The translations under genes were made by a program, and so were the position numbers. DNA of 64,000 nucleotides from an uncultured Collinsella sp. (GTDB taxonomy: Bacteria; Actinomycetota; Coriobacteriia; Coriobacteriales; Coriobacteriaceae). Within the stretch, counting starts at the first letter, position 1; each line of letters opens with the position of its first letter. The DNA is taken from NCBI GenBank assembly GCA_900542085.1, contig UQMK01000006.1, forward strand, positions 25,148-89,147, given 5' to 3'. Under the pieces are notes generated by a model. The model did no database searches. It worked only from the letters and a program-made list of their open reading frames with translations, and had not been told where the DNA came from. Shown one piece after another: positions 19,501-26,989 of this stretch.

Positions 19501-20102
19501 TGGCGGGCGATCTCCTTATTGATGTCGCGGGCACGGGTCAGGTGCTCGTCCATCGATTTAATCTTTTTGAGCGCACGCTCCTTGCGGCGCTTGTGCTTGG
19601 AGATGCCGGCAGCCTCCTCAATAAGGGCGCGGCGCTCCTCGGGGCGGCTCTGCAAAATGGCATCGAGCTTGCCCTGGCTGATGATGGAATGCGTATCCTT
19701 GCCCAGGCCCGAATCGTGCAGGATGTCCTGAATGTCCATCAGGCGGCACGGGCTCGAGTTGATGAGGTACTCGCTTTCGCCCGAGCGGTACATGCGACGG
19801 GTAATGGCGACCTCGTCAAAGTCGACGGGCAGCATATGGTCCGAGTTATCGAGCACCAGCGTGACCTCGGCGACACCCACCGGCTTGCGCGCCGACGAGC
19901 CCGAGAAGATGACGTCCTCCATGGCCTGGCCGCGCAGCTGCTTGGCACTCTGCTCGCCCAGGACCCACAGAATCGAGTCGGAGATGTTCGATTTTCCCGA
20001 GCCGTTGGGACCGACGATGACGGTCAGGCCCGGCTCAAATGACATATGGGCGCGGTCGGCAAACGACTTGAACCCTTTGAGCGTGAGGGACTTGAGATAC
20101 AC
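16566..20102 (-). CDS. smc: Chromosome segregation protein SMC
   Basis: Condensin ATPase that organises the chromosome. Walker A GPNGSGKSN is at residues 31-39. Two long coiled coils flank a hinge around 510-650. The ABC signature LMSGGEKSLTALALLF and the Walker B region FYVLDEVEAALDDANL lie near the C-terminus. At 1178 residues the length is standard. It follows rnc closely (ten bases) and overlaps ftsY, the classic rnc-smc-ftsY-ffh order. No ScpA or ScpB is in the window. Confidence 0.98.
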   Translation of the reverse strand: MYLKSLTLKGFKSFADRAHMSFEPGLTVIVGPNGSGKSNISDSILWVLGEQSAKQLRGQAMEDVIFSGSSARKPVGVAEVTLVLDNSDHMLPVDFDEVAITRRMYRSGESEYLINSSPCRLMDIQDILHDSGLGKDTHSIISQGKLDAILQSRPEERRALIEEAAGISKHKRRKERALKKIKSMDEHLTRARDINKEIARQLRPLERQVDRARKYKELSSRANELTQMLAVDELRSLQSQWNDLESRSKEGAAELELAQYRLGEKERELEKLQVMLEEKGLFVGDLGEQRRHMQDVVGRINSDMRLLEEKGHNMVSRLSDMRGQISSSEHQRRRVVEELEDARAQLEEVTGAHMQAQDDVDAAGPAAAQLHERRVALDNQISQLTREQRDVQRVADNAALELAKVKDSLSNAEVEDNMYASRLEQIDEQLEEVTASLESRRDRAEELDGALDQARQAQIDAREATEVARAALKDLRNRESEARNKLSEVRSELASQKKLDARMADSSPLVSRLMGAMGDDVSGRLGDVLEAPRELEGLVEQLLAGDIDALLFDDAATLERAGRAALDQKKASGEALLVGRGVSGSAAAKGAAGSRLVDRLSVRSGYGPVVEALLGGYYVVDDLAAALAAPVVDGVTYVTPDGARVSCGGLVRVGLDAGEASGALERKRRIRELEGLEPDLAAVFEHVSDQVVEANAAVEEARAAEGDAAGEIARLEGERRSLLSEIGRLEQSANNAEVERVRISKRREQAAEAVRAARPRVDELTRSRDEARAQASDLGLQIAEANDELDRVRRDDSEAAGKLADAKVRLAQTSERLRSLKGRVPDLEHRLEGIDRRIRGTRQASRSLELLRLRVDPMHERYSALLERASDWAARLRDQASLEEADSASLKKTIEDAKAEVARAKERVDAATATQNEFKVSRGKLEVQVEAAIKAITADGTTVLEEALMLPAPTDRDAAERELNQLVRQINNLGPVNQVAMEEYEQLKRRADYIEEQLADLESARKALTKITVAIDRKMRKAFLVTFEKVDANFREIFAMLFPGGQAHLEMTDPEHPAETGIEVVAQPRGKRITKMMLMSGGEKSLTALALLFAVYRTRTVPFYVLDEVEAALDDANLSKLIGALDVLRSDTQLLVISHQRRTMEDADVLYGVSMQADGVSRVVSQKLDRETGKVVNA

Positions 20103-20112
20103 GGTTCCTCGC

Positions 20113-20838
20113 TTAAACAGGCTTCTTGTTAAGAATCACGCCGTTGGTGGTGTAGCCCATGCGGTCGAGCGCCTCGAGTGCAGCGGCCCCCTCGGCCTCC
20201 TTCTTGGAGGAACCGGTGCCGCGGCCCTGGCGAATACCGTCGATGAGCACCACAGCGGTAAAGGTGGGCGCATGTGCGGGGCCCTCGGAGCCGACCAGCT
20301 TATACGCGGGAGGCTCGTGGCCGTCTGCCTGCACGCACTCCTGCAAGAACGACTTGGGGTTCGCGGGGTGCTCGGCACGCTCGGTGGCCAGGTGCGGCTT
20401 AAGCGTACGGTGGATGAACTCCGCCGCCGCATCCCAACCGGCATCCAGATACAACGCGCCCACGAGCGACTCGTAAACGTTCTCAAGCGCCGAGTGCAGG
20501 CCGCGCGCGCCGGTACCGGTCTCGGAGGCGCCAAAGATGATGATGTCGTCGATACCCAGCTCGTGCGACACCTCGGACAGCGTGGCGCCCGAAACAAGGG
20601 ACACCTTCAGGCGTGTGAGCTTGCCCTCGTCAAACTCGGGATAGGACTCAAAGAGCGAACGGGCCACCACGGCGCCCAAAATGGAATCGCCCAAAAATTC
20701 AAGGCGCTCATAGCTGGCAGAGACCGGCAGGCCCTCGACGGCCGAGGGATGCGTGAGCGCCGCGCGCAGCAGCACCTTGTTATTGAACTCATGGCCCAGG
20801 ATCTCCTGGGCACGCGTGAGTCGTTCAGACAAAGCCAA
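20113..20838 (-). CDS. rnc: Ribonuclease III
   Basis: Double-stranded-RNA endonuclease that processes rRNA and mRNA. The nine-residue signature ERLEFLGDS is at 44-52, and a second acidic catalytic cluster is in NVYESLVGALYLDAGW. A double-stranded RNA-binding domain fills about 160-235 (PKSFLQECVQ...GTGSSKKEAEGAAA). Length 241. It is three bases from the acpP stop, so acpP-rnc are coupled. Confidence 0.97.
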   Translation of the reverse strand: MALSERLTRAQEILGHEFNNKVLLRAALTHPSAVEGLPVSASYERLEFLGDSILGAVVARSLFESYPEFDEGKLTRLKVSLVSGATLSEVSHELGIDDIIIFGASETGTGARGLHSALENVYESLVGALYLDAGWDAAAEFIHRTLKPHLATERAEHPANPKSFLQECVQADGHEPPAYKLVGSEGPAHAPTFTAVVLIDGIRQGRGTGSSKKEAEGAAALEALDRMGYTTNGVILNKKPV

Positions 20839-20841
20839 GAC

Positions 20842-21084
20842 TTAGGCCTCCTTGGCGTTTTCGATCGCGTCGACGGCGTCGGCGACAGAGTTGAGCGACA
20901 GCAGGGTCTCGTCATCGATTTCGAGGTCGAACTCGTCCTCGATGGCCGTCACCAACTGCAGACGCTCGAGCGAATCGGCATCGAGATCGTCAAAAGTGGT
21001 CTCGTCGCTAATGTCGGCGACATCGACGCCCAGCACGTCAGCGGCAATTTCGGCGATCTTATCGAAGATTTCGGAGCGGTCCAT
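20842..21084 (-). CDS. acpP: Acyl carrier protein
   Basis: An 80-residue acidic carrier of fatty-acyl chains. The phosphopantetheine attachment serine is in DADSLERLQL at Ser38. Helical ends DRSEIFDKIAEIAADV and FDLEIDDETLLSL are typical. It precedes rnc and follows plsX after a hairpin; fatty-acid genes beside rnc-smc are common in Gram-positives. Confidence 0.96.
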   Translation of the reverse strand: MDRSEIFDKIAEIAADVLGVDVADISDETTFDDLDADSLERLQLVTAIEDEFDLEIDDETLLSLNSVADAVDAIENAKEA

Positions 21085-21126
21085 AGCGCTTCCTCTCGTA
21101 TGTCATGGAACACAACACAACACGGC

Positions 21127-21158
21127 AATCGGAGCCGCGTTGCAATACGGCTCCGATT
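21127..21158. terminator. Hairpin between plsX and acpP
   Basis: AATCGGAGCCG pairs with CGGCTCCGATT (11 bp) around a ten-base loop. No clear U-run follows, so it may be an attenuator or a stability element rather than a full stop between plsX and acpP. Confidence 0.4.
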
Positions 21159-21198
21159 CTACCCCACACGGTACAAGTTGAGCCACGTAACGGGGCTC

Positions 21199-22218
21199 TT
21201 ACAAAACGATACCGTCCATGGAATTGGCAACGTCCTGGACAAGCCCGGCACGTACGGCCTGGGCCGCGGCAAGCGTACCGTTCTTGACGGCCTCGACCGA
21301 CGTGGCACCGTGGCCGATCAACACGACACCGCGCAGGCCCAGCAGGATCGCGCCGCCCTTGGCGTCGCCCGAAAGTTTGGCTTTGATCTCGCGCATCTGC
21401 TTTTTGATGAGCAGTGCGGCGATCTTGGTGCCGAGCGAGGACATAAAGGCACCCTTGAGCTCCTGCAACAAAAACTTGGCAGCGCCTTCGGTGGCCTTGA
21501 GCGCGATGTTGCCCGACATGCCATCGGCGACCACGACGTCAAAATTACCCGACGTAAGATCGGTGCCCTCGCAGTTGCCCACAAAGCCGGGAACAGCGGC
21601 CTTCATGGCCGGGAAGCACGACTTGGTAAAGTTGGAGCCCTTCTCGTCCTCGGTGCCGTTGGCAAGCAGGCCCACGCGAGGATGCTCGATGCCCAAAACC
21701 ACGCGGGCATAGGCAGCACCCATCTGGGCGAAGCGCACCATATCGTCCACCGTGACATCGGGATTGGCGCCCATATCGCACAGCACCGTCAGGCCACCGG
21801 CACGATTGGGCAGTGCGTTGGTCAAGCACGGACGGACCGGCTGCTTCTTGCCCTCTGCCAAATACCTAAACGGCGTGACGTAGGCCGTGGCGGCAGCGGT
21901 CATGGCGCCGGTGGAGCCGGCAGAGAAAAACGCGTCCGCATTGCCCTTCTTAATGGCACGGCATGCAAGCACGATCGAGGACTTGCGCTTAGTCATCACG
22001 GCACGGATGGGATCGTCCTCCATGCTGATGACGTCGGGGGCCTCCAGAGCCTCCACGCGGGCATGCGCTGCGGCAAAGGGGTTGACGATTTCGGCGGGAC
22101 CGACGGCCAAGACCTCGATCTCGGGATCTGCCGCAAGCGCAGCCTCGATACCGTCGAGGACAACCTGGGGCTTCTCGTCTCCGCCCACAACGTCTACACA
22201 AACGCGAACGTTACTCAT
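21199..22218 (-). CDS. plsX: Phosphate acyltransferase PlsX
   Basis: Makes acyl-phosphate from acyl-ACP for phospholipid synthesis. The family-typical start VRVCVDVVGGDEKP (here VVGGDE instead of the usual DAMGGD) and the motifs FFSAGSTGAMTAAA, CDMGANPDV, GLLANGTEDEKG and VVADGMSGNIALK are all present. Length 339. The N-terminal catalytic-region substitution of Ala-Met by Val-Val is mild. Between rpmF and plsX is an intrinsic terminator-like hairpin directly before the ribosome-binding site. Confidence 0.94.
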   Translation of the reverse strand: MSNVRVCVDVVGGDEKPQVVLDGIEAALAADPEIEVLAVGPAEIVNPFAAAHARVEALEAPDVISMEDDPIRAVMTKRKSSIVLACRAIKKGNADAFFSAGSTGAMTAAATAYVTPFRYLAEGKKQPVRPCLTNALPNRAGGLTVLCDMGANPDVTVDDMVRFAQMGAAYARVVLGIEHPRVGLLANGTEDEKGSNFTKSCFPAMKAAVPGFVGNCEGTDLTSGNFDVVVADGMSGNIALKATEGAAKFLLQELKGAFMSSLGTKIAALLIKKQMREIKAKLSGDAKGGAILLGLRGVVLIGHGATSVEAVKNGTLAAAQAVRAGLVQDVANSMDGIVL

Positions 22219-22235
22219 TTCATATGCTCCTTATA

Positions 22236-22266
22236 CAAAAATGGCCGACTCATTGAGCCGGCCATT
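22236..22266 (-). terminator. Intrinsic terminator-like hairpin between rpmF and plsX
   Basis: On the minus strand ATGGCCGGCTCA and TGAGTCGGCCAT pair (one mismatch) around a short AA-centred loop, followed by TTTTTG, then the AAGGAG of plsX 18 bases before its ATG. It would partly stop transcription entering plsX from rpmF. Confidence 0.75.
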
Positions 22267-22306
22267 GTGGTTCCAGTTGGAACGGCATCGTATCCAGAGT
22301 ATACAG

Positions 22307-22486
22307 TTACTCGGTAACGATAACCTCGCGGTCCTTGTAGAAACCGCAGCTGGGGCACACGTGGTGCGGGAGCTTAACAGCGCCGCAACGGGGGCACGTG
22401 GACTGAGCCGCAGCCGAGATCTTCATGTTGGCGGAACGACGGGTATGGGTGCGGATACGACCCTGCTTTTGTTTAGGTACGGGCAT
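22307..22486 (-). CDS. rpmF: 50S ribosomal protein L32
   Basis: A 59-residue protein reading MPVPKQKQGRIRTHTRRSAN, then a four-cysteine zinc site CPRCG...CPSCGFYK. The family's usual length is 55-60. It lies between the DUF177 gene and plsX, the widespread DUF177-rpmF-plsX order, with AAGGAAGG upstream of its ATG. Confidence 0.97.
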   Translation of the reverse strand: MPVPKQKQGRIRTHTRRSANMKISAAAQSTCPRCGAVKLPHHVCPSCGFYKDREVIVTE

Positions 22487-22550
22487 AGTGACCTTCCTTA
22501 TGAACTATCCAGTGTGGCGATTACGCGCAAGTAGCGATACTACCACAGTT

Positions 22551-23105
22551 TTACTCGTCAAGCTTGAGATTCTTCAATGCTGCAAATGGATTTTCCGTGG
22601 CAGCGGCCCATTCGGCCTCCGCCTTGGCGGCGCAATCACATTGCTCGACGTTGAGATTGATGCCGCAGGTGGGGCAAAGGCCGCGGCAATCGGGCTTGCA
22701 CAGGACAACGAACGGCGTGTCCATGACGACCGCGTCGTTGATGGGCTCGCCCAGATCGACAATGCGATCCTCGCCCAGCAACTCATAGCCGTCTTCGTAG
22801 GCCTCGGGGTCCTCGGGCTCGTTAAAGAGGTAGAACTCCTCGATCTCGCCTGCGATATCAAACGATGCGGGCTCCAGGCAGCGATCGCACTCGCCGGTGG
22901 CGTGAGCGCGGACCATGCCCGAAAGCAGAACACCGGTACCGGCGTTGGTAAAGACCACGTCGTAGGAAATGCCGTCCTGCAGCAGGTACTCCTTCTCGCC
23001 CACCGTGTAGGTGGCGACATCGACCTTGCCGGTCAGCGGATAAGAGTCTCCGGGAAACTCGAGCTGCTCGGAAAGATCGACGGTTACGCTCGGGAACTCA
23101 GCCAT
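22551..23105 (-). CDS. DUF177/YceD family protein
   Basis: A 184-residue protein of the family encoded ahead of rpmF in most bacteria. The core has CDRCLEPASFDIAGEIEEFYLF, the acidic D/E region, and the C-terminal block CKPDCRGLCPTCGINLN with four cysteines, probably zinc-bound. The family is linked to 23S rRNA or ribosome assembly, but the detailed role is unsettled. ATG 23105 overlaps the upstream gene's stop (TAATG). Confidence 0.9.
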   Translation of the reverse strand: MAEFPSVTVDLSEQLEFPGDSYPLTGKVDVATYTVGEKEYLLQDGISYDVVFTNAGTGVLLSGMVRAHATGECDRCLEPASFDIAGEIEEFYLFNEPEDPEAYEDGYELLGEDRIVDLGEPINDAVVMDTPFVVLCKPDCRGLCPTCGINLNVEQCDCAAKAEAEWAAATENPFAALKNLKLDE

Positions 23106-23602
23106 TACCACTGACCGTTCTGCTGGGCGGCGCCCTCGTTGAGCTGCTGACGGCAACGAGTGACGGTGCCGGTCAGACTCTTAAGGTTCTCCTCGAGGTG
23201 CGTAAAGACCTGCTCGGCGTAATCCTCGGCGGCATAACGCGTCTCGCGCTCGTACTGCTGGGCACGGTCGCGGATGTCGTCGGCCTGCTGCTGGGCTAAG
23301 CGGACGATCTCCTGCTCACCGGCAATGGTGAGCGCCTGCTGCTGAGCATCGGCAATGATGGAATCGGCCTGTGCGGCGGCGGAAGCCATAAGCTCCTCGC
23401 GCTCTTTGAGGATACGGCGGGACTTCTGCCACTCCTCGGGATAGCTCATGCGGATCTCATCGAGGATGTTAAAGAAGACGTCGGCGTCGATAACCTTCAT
23501 CTGGGCGTTCTTGCCGAACGGCGTCTTAGCCTCTTCGATGAGCCCCTCGAGCTCGTCGACAAGACTCACGATCCTGTCGCCAGGAAAATTCTCGCCCGGC
23601 AT
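23105..23602 (-). CDS. Coiled-coil protein, DivIVA/ATPase-b-like, unknown role
   Basis: A 165-residue protein with no clear catalytic motif. Residues about 70-150 form long charged helices rich in Ala, Gln, Glu and Arg (IADAQQQALTIAGEQEIVRLAQQQADDIRDRAQQ), giving a coiled-coil impression. The N-terminus GDRIVSLVDELEGLIEEAK is amphipathic. It is encoded between coaD and the DUF177-rpmF pair, an actinobacterial arrangement. A role in envelope or division organisation is possible but inferred only. AAAGGAG precedes the ATG. Confidence 0.78.
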   Translation of the reverse strand: MPGENFPGDRIVSLVDELEGLIEEAKTPFGKNAQMKVIDADVFFNILDEIRMSYPEEWQKSRRILKEREELMASAAAQADSIIADAQQQALTIAGEQEIVRLAQQQADDIRDRAQQYERETRYAAEDYAEQVFTHLEENLKSLTGTVTRCRQQLNEGAAQQNGQW

Positions 23603-23670
23603 CCGGTCTCCTTTCATAGGTAACATATCATCGTGTTAGTTTACCACATGCCACCAGGCAATAAAAAACG

Positions 23671-24168
23671 TCACGAAAAGCGATGTTTGAGCGCTTCGAC
23701 CACGTTGGGCGGCACAAACGTCGACACGTCGCTGCCAAGCGACGCGATCTGGCGCACCACCGAACTCGAGATATAGCCGTACTGCGGAGCACTCATGACA
23801 AAGATGGACTCCAACTCGCTATCCAGGCGATAGTTGAGGTCGGCCTGCTGCAACTCGTACTCAAAGTCGGTCATGGCGCGCAGGCCCTTAACGACGGCAC
23901 CTGCCCCCTGTTCACGTGCAAAGTCGACCAGCAGACCGGTGAAAGGCAGTACCTCGATGCCGTCCAAATCGCCGAGGGCCTCGCGGGCCAGCGCCACGCG
24001 CTCGTCGAGCATAAAGGTGGTGCCCACGCCGTTTTTACCCTGTGATTCGGCCACGGCGACAATCACGCTGGGAAAGATGCGGCGGGCTCGGCGAATCACG
24101 TCAATGTGGCCAAAAGTGATGGGATCGAAGGTGCCCGGGACGATTACGCGGTTGATGGTGTCATTCAT
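23671..24168 (-). CDS. coaD: Phosphopantetheine adenylyltransferase
   Basis: Penultimate step of coenzyme A synthesis: transfers AMP from ATP to 4'-phosphopantetheine. The nucleotidyltransferase motif GTFDPITFGHIDVI is at residues 12-25, and YISSSVVRQIA matches the ISSTxVR motif. Length 165. The ATG at 24168 has GGAGGACA upstream. The gene overlaps the end of rsmD by eight bases, a typical rsmD-coaD pair. An upstream in-frame extension is not needed. Confidence 0.96.
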   Translation of the reverse strand: MNDTINRVIVPGTFDPITFGHIDVIRRARRIFPSVIVAVAESQGKNGVGTTFMLDERVALAREALGDLDGIEVLPFTGLLVDFAREQGAGAVVKGLRAMTDFEYELQQADLNYRLDSELESIFVMSAPQYGYISSSVVRQIASLGSDVSTFVPPNVVEALKHRFS

Positions 24169-24805
24169 GGGTGTCCTCCGAAGGCACATCCTCGTCATTT
24201 TCGTTCTCGTCAGCATGGTCGTTCTCGTCCTCGACCACCCAGCGCAGCAAGTCAACCGAGGTAATGCCGTAGCGCTTCTCTCGCACGGTCTTAAAACAAG
24301 CCGGATGAGCACCTACATCGGCTGCGGCATGCTCAAAAAGGGCAAAGGCCCCGGGCGCCAGCAGTCCCTGCTGGGAAAGATTTTGCAGCAGCTCCTCGAC
24401 CGGCTCGGCGCCAAAGGCATAGGGCGGGTCGAGCAAGATCAGGTCAAAGGGACCACCCGGCACACGGCCGCGCGAAGCGCTCGCCAGCACATCGCCGGTA
24501 ACGACACGCCAACGCGAGCGGTCGCGGCACAGCGACTCAATATTCTTGGTGATCAGACGGGCGGCATTGCGATCGATCTCGAACGTGGTGAGCGAGCGGG
24601 CGCCACGCGAGAGCATCTCGATTCCCAGGGCGCCGGAGCCGCCAAAGGCGTCCAGCACGCGGACCTCGTCCAGATCGAAGTCGAACGCCGACATGACCAT
24701 GGACGCGCATGCCTCGCGCACGCGATCGGTCGTGGGACGGGTGACATCGCGCCCACGCGGCTCTTCGATCTTGCGGCCACGCCATTCACCGCCGATGATT
24801 CTCAT
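24161..24805 (-). CDS. rsmD: 16S rRNA m2G966 methyltransferase RsmD
   Basis: SAM-dependent methyltransferase that acts on 16S rRNA. VRVLDAFGGSGALGIE is the SAM-binding motif I, and LILLDPPYAFG is the DPPY catalytic motif IV. Start MRIIGGEWRGR is the family norm. The 214-residue protein ends in an extended acidic tail (DENDHADENENDEDVPSEDTHE) absent from most homologues. It overlaps recG by four bases and coaD by eight. Confidence 0.95.
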   Translation of the reverse strand: MRIIGGEWRGRKIEEPRGRDVTRPTTDRVREACASMVMSAFDFDLDEVRVLDAFGGSGALGIEMLSRGARSLTTFEIDRNAARLITKNIESLCRDRSRWRVVTGDVLASASRGRVPGGPFDLILLDPPYAFGAEPVEELLQNLSQQGLLAPGAFALFEHAAADVGAHPACFKTVREKRYGITSVDLLRWVVEDENDHADENENDEDVPSEDTHE

Positions 24806-26979
24806 CCTCCGCTGACCTCCTTAAAGATATGTCGATAACGCATGGCGACCGCGTCGCGCAAGGGGCGCGTCGCCACGGAGTCAAGGTTGCAAGCATACCG
24901 CAAGAGCTCGACCGCGTCCAAATGGGCCCATTCGATAAGATCCTCGTCGGCGTCCAGGTCCACAAAGCGCAGGGTCACGCCGCCGTGCTGGCGGTAGCCC
25001 AGGATCTCGCCCTCGTGGCGCAGGCGCAGGTCCATCTGGGCGAGCGCAAAGCCGTCAGAGGTCTTTTCGAGCGACTGGAGACGGTCTTGTGCCGCCGACG
25101 CGCCACCGTTGCCCTTGGAGTGCGTCATGACCAGGCAGGTGCCCGACACGCTGCCACGGCCCACGCGACCGCGCAGCTGGTGCAGGGCCGCCAATCCAAA
25201 GCGCTCGCCGTTCTCGATGACCATGACGGTGGCGTTGGGCACGTCGACGCCTACCTCGACCACCGTGGTCGATACGAGCACATCGATCTCACCTCGCTTG
25301 AAGGCGTCGATCACACGGTCCTTCTCCCCCGCCGGCATGCGGCCGTGAAGGCGCTCGATGGTAAGTCCCGGCAACGCCAGGCGAAGGCGGTCGAACTCGG
25401 TTGCCGTATCGTGCAGCGGCACGGGTACGGTCACGTGGCCCTCGTCGTCGCGGGCGATACCAGGGACATCCTCAAGCTCATCAGCCGAGTCGCTCGGCTC
25501 CACAAGCGGGCAGATCACATATGCCTGCTGACCTTTTGCATGCGCCTCGCGAATGGCGCCGTAGGCAAGGTCGCGGCTCGACTCGGTGAGCACGCGTGTC
25601 GTAACGCCCGCTCCCGGAACAGGTCGATGGCGGATGATGCTCGTGTCCAGGTCGCCGTAGACCGAGAGCGCCAGCGTACGCGGGATGGGCGTCGCCGTCA
25701 TGACGAGCAGGTCGGCACCCGGCCCCTTGGCACGCAGGGCATTGCGCTGGCCCACACCAAAGCGGTGCTGCTCGTCGATGACGACAAGCGACAGATGCTT
25801 AAACGCCACATTGTCCGATAGGACCGCATGGGTGCCAAAGAGCACGTCGAGCTCGCCCGATTCCAGCTGCGCATGGATCTGCACGCGCTCGGCCGCCGGC
25901 GTGGCGCCCGTCAGGAGCGCCCAGGACATGCCAGCCTGCGAGAGCAAGGGGCCGGTCTTATCGGCATATTGACGCGCCAGCACGCCCGTAGGCGCCATAA
26001 CGCAGGACTGAGTGCCCGAATCGGCCGCGACAGCCAGCGCGCAGGCGGCGACGGCCGTCTTGCCGGTACCAACGTCGCCCAGAAGCAGGCGGTTCATCAC
26101 GCGCCCGCCATCGCACATGTCGTGCAGGATGTCTTGGAACGCGGCCTCCTGCTCGTCGCTCAGCGAAAACGGCAGGGCTTCCTTGAGCGCCGCCAGGTGC
26201 TCGCCCGCGGCGTGGGCGTAGGGAGCGACTTCGACCAAGCCGCCGTCGTTGCGCAAGCGCAGCGCCAGCTGCAGGTAGAGGCACTCCTCATAGGCAAGGC
26301 GGCGGCGCGCGATATCGCGCTCGGCCATACTCGAGGGAAAGTGAATTGAGCGCAGCGCACGGGCATTGCTCATCAGGCGGCGCTTTACGCGCAAGCGTGC
26401 GGGAATCGGATCGAAGGGATTGCCGACAACCTCGAGCGCGCCGCTAACGATGCGGCGCATCCACGCCTGGCTCACGCCATCACTCACGTAATGGACCGGC
26501 AGAATGGTACCCACGGCACGCCCGCCCTCGAGCTTTTCGAAATGCGGCGAGGCCATCTGCTTAAAGCCGTAGGCAAACTCGACCTTGCCCATCACAGCCA
26601 GACGGTCGCCCTGCTTAAACTGCTGGGCAATCCAGGGCTGACGGAAAAAGGCCACTTGCAGCACGCCAGTCTCGTCCACCAGCGAGACCTCGGTCACCTG
26701 CATACGCGGGCGGGGCTGCTTTTGGACGACACGATCGACCGTGGCGACAATCGTGCACACGGTCCCGATGGGAGCCATCTCGATGGACCAGGAGCGCGTA
26801 AAGTCGAGATATCGATGAGGGATATGGAGAAGGAGGTCCCCCACCGTCCGAATTCCCAGACGGCGAAGGGCCTCCTCACGTTTACCCGAAACATATTTGA
26901 GTCGCGCGATATCCTCGTCGAGCGCATTGCTCTGGGCAAAGCGCTCCGAGACGCGCGGCACGGAGCACAGCTCGGACAT
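24802..26979 (-). CDS. recG: ATP-dependent DNA helicase RecG
   Basis: Fork-reversal helicase of recombination and repair. N-terminal wedge/OB domain (RLGIRTVGDLLLHIPHRYLDF is typical), then Walker A LLLGDVGTGKTAVAA, Walker B VVIDEQHRFGV, motif TATPIPRTLAL, and the C-terminal helicase lobe with GRVGRGSVSGTCLV. Length 725. Four bases overlap the rsmD start. It follows the kinase gene by ten bases, so a recG-rsmD-coaD unit is likely. Confidence 0.97.
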   Translation of the reverse strand: MSELCSVPRVSERFAQSNALDEDIARLKYVSGKREEALRRLGIRTVGDLLLHIPHRYLDFTRSWSIEMAPIGTVCTIVATVDRVVQKQPRPRMQVTEVSLVDETGVLQVAFFRQPWIAQQFKQGDRLAVMGKVEFAYGFKQMASPHFEKLEGGRAVGTILPVHYVSDGVSQAWMRRIVSGALEVVGNPFDPIPARLRVKRRLMSNARALRSIHFPSSMAERDIARRRLAYEECLYLQLALRLRNDGGLVEVAPYAHAAGEHLAALKEALPFSLSDEQEAAFQDILHDMCDGGRVMNRLLLGDVGTGKTAVAACALAVAADSGTQSCVMAPTGVLARQYADKTGPLLSQAGMSWALLTGATPAAERVQIHAQLESGELDVLFGTHAVLSDNVAFKHLSLVVIDEQHRFGVGQRNALRAKGPGADLLVMTATPIPRTLALSVYGDLDTSIIRHRPVPGAGVTTRVLTESSRDLAYGAIREAHAKGQQAYVICPLVEPSDSADELEDVPGIARDDEGHVTVPVPLHDTATEFDRLRLALPGLTIERLHGRMPAGEKDRVIDAFKRGEIDVLVSTTVVEVGVDVPNATVMVIENGERFGLAALHQLRGRVGRGSVSGTCLVMTHSKGNGGASAAQDRLQSLEKTSDGFALAQMDLRLRHEGEILGYRQHGGVTLRFVDLDADEDLIEWAHLDAVELLRYACNLDSVATRPLRDAVAMRYRHIFKEVSGG

Positions 26980-26989
26980 GGGCAGATGC

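Noticed and set aside
19732..22317. An 861-codon plus-strand open frame
   Set aside because: Runs across rnc, acpP and plsX, which are clear on the minus strand.
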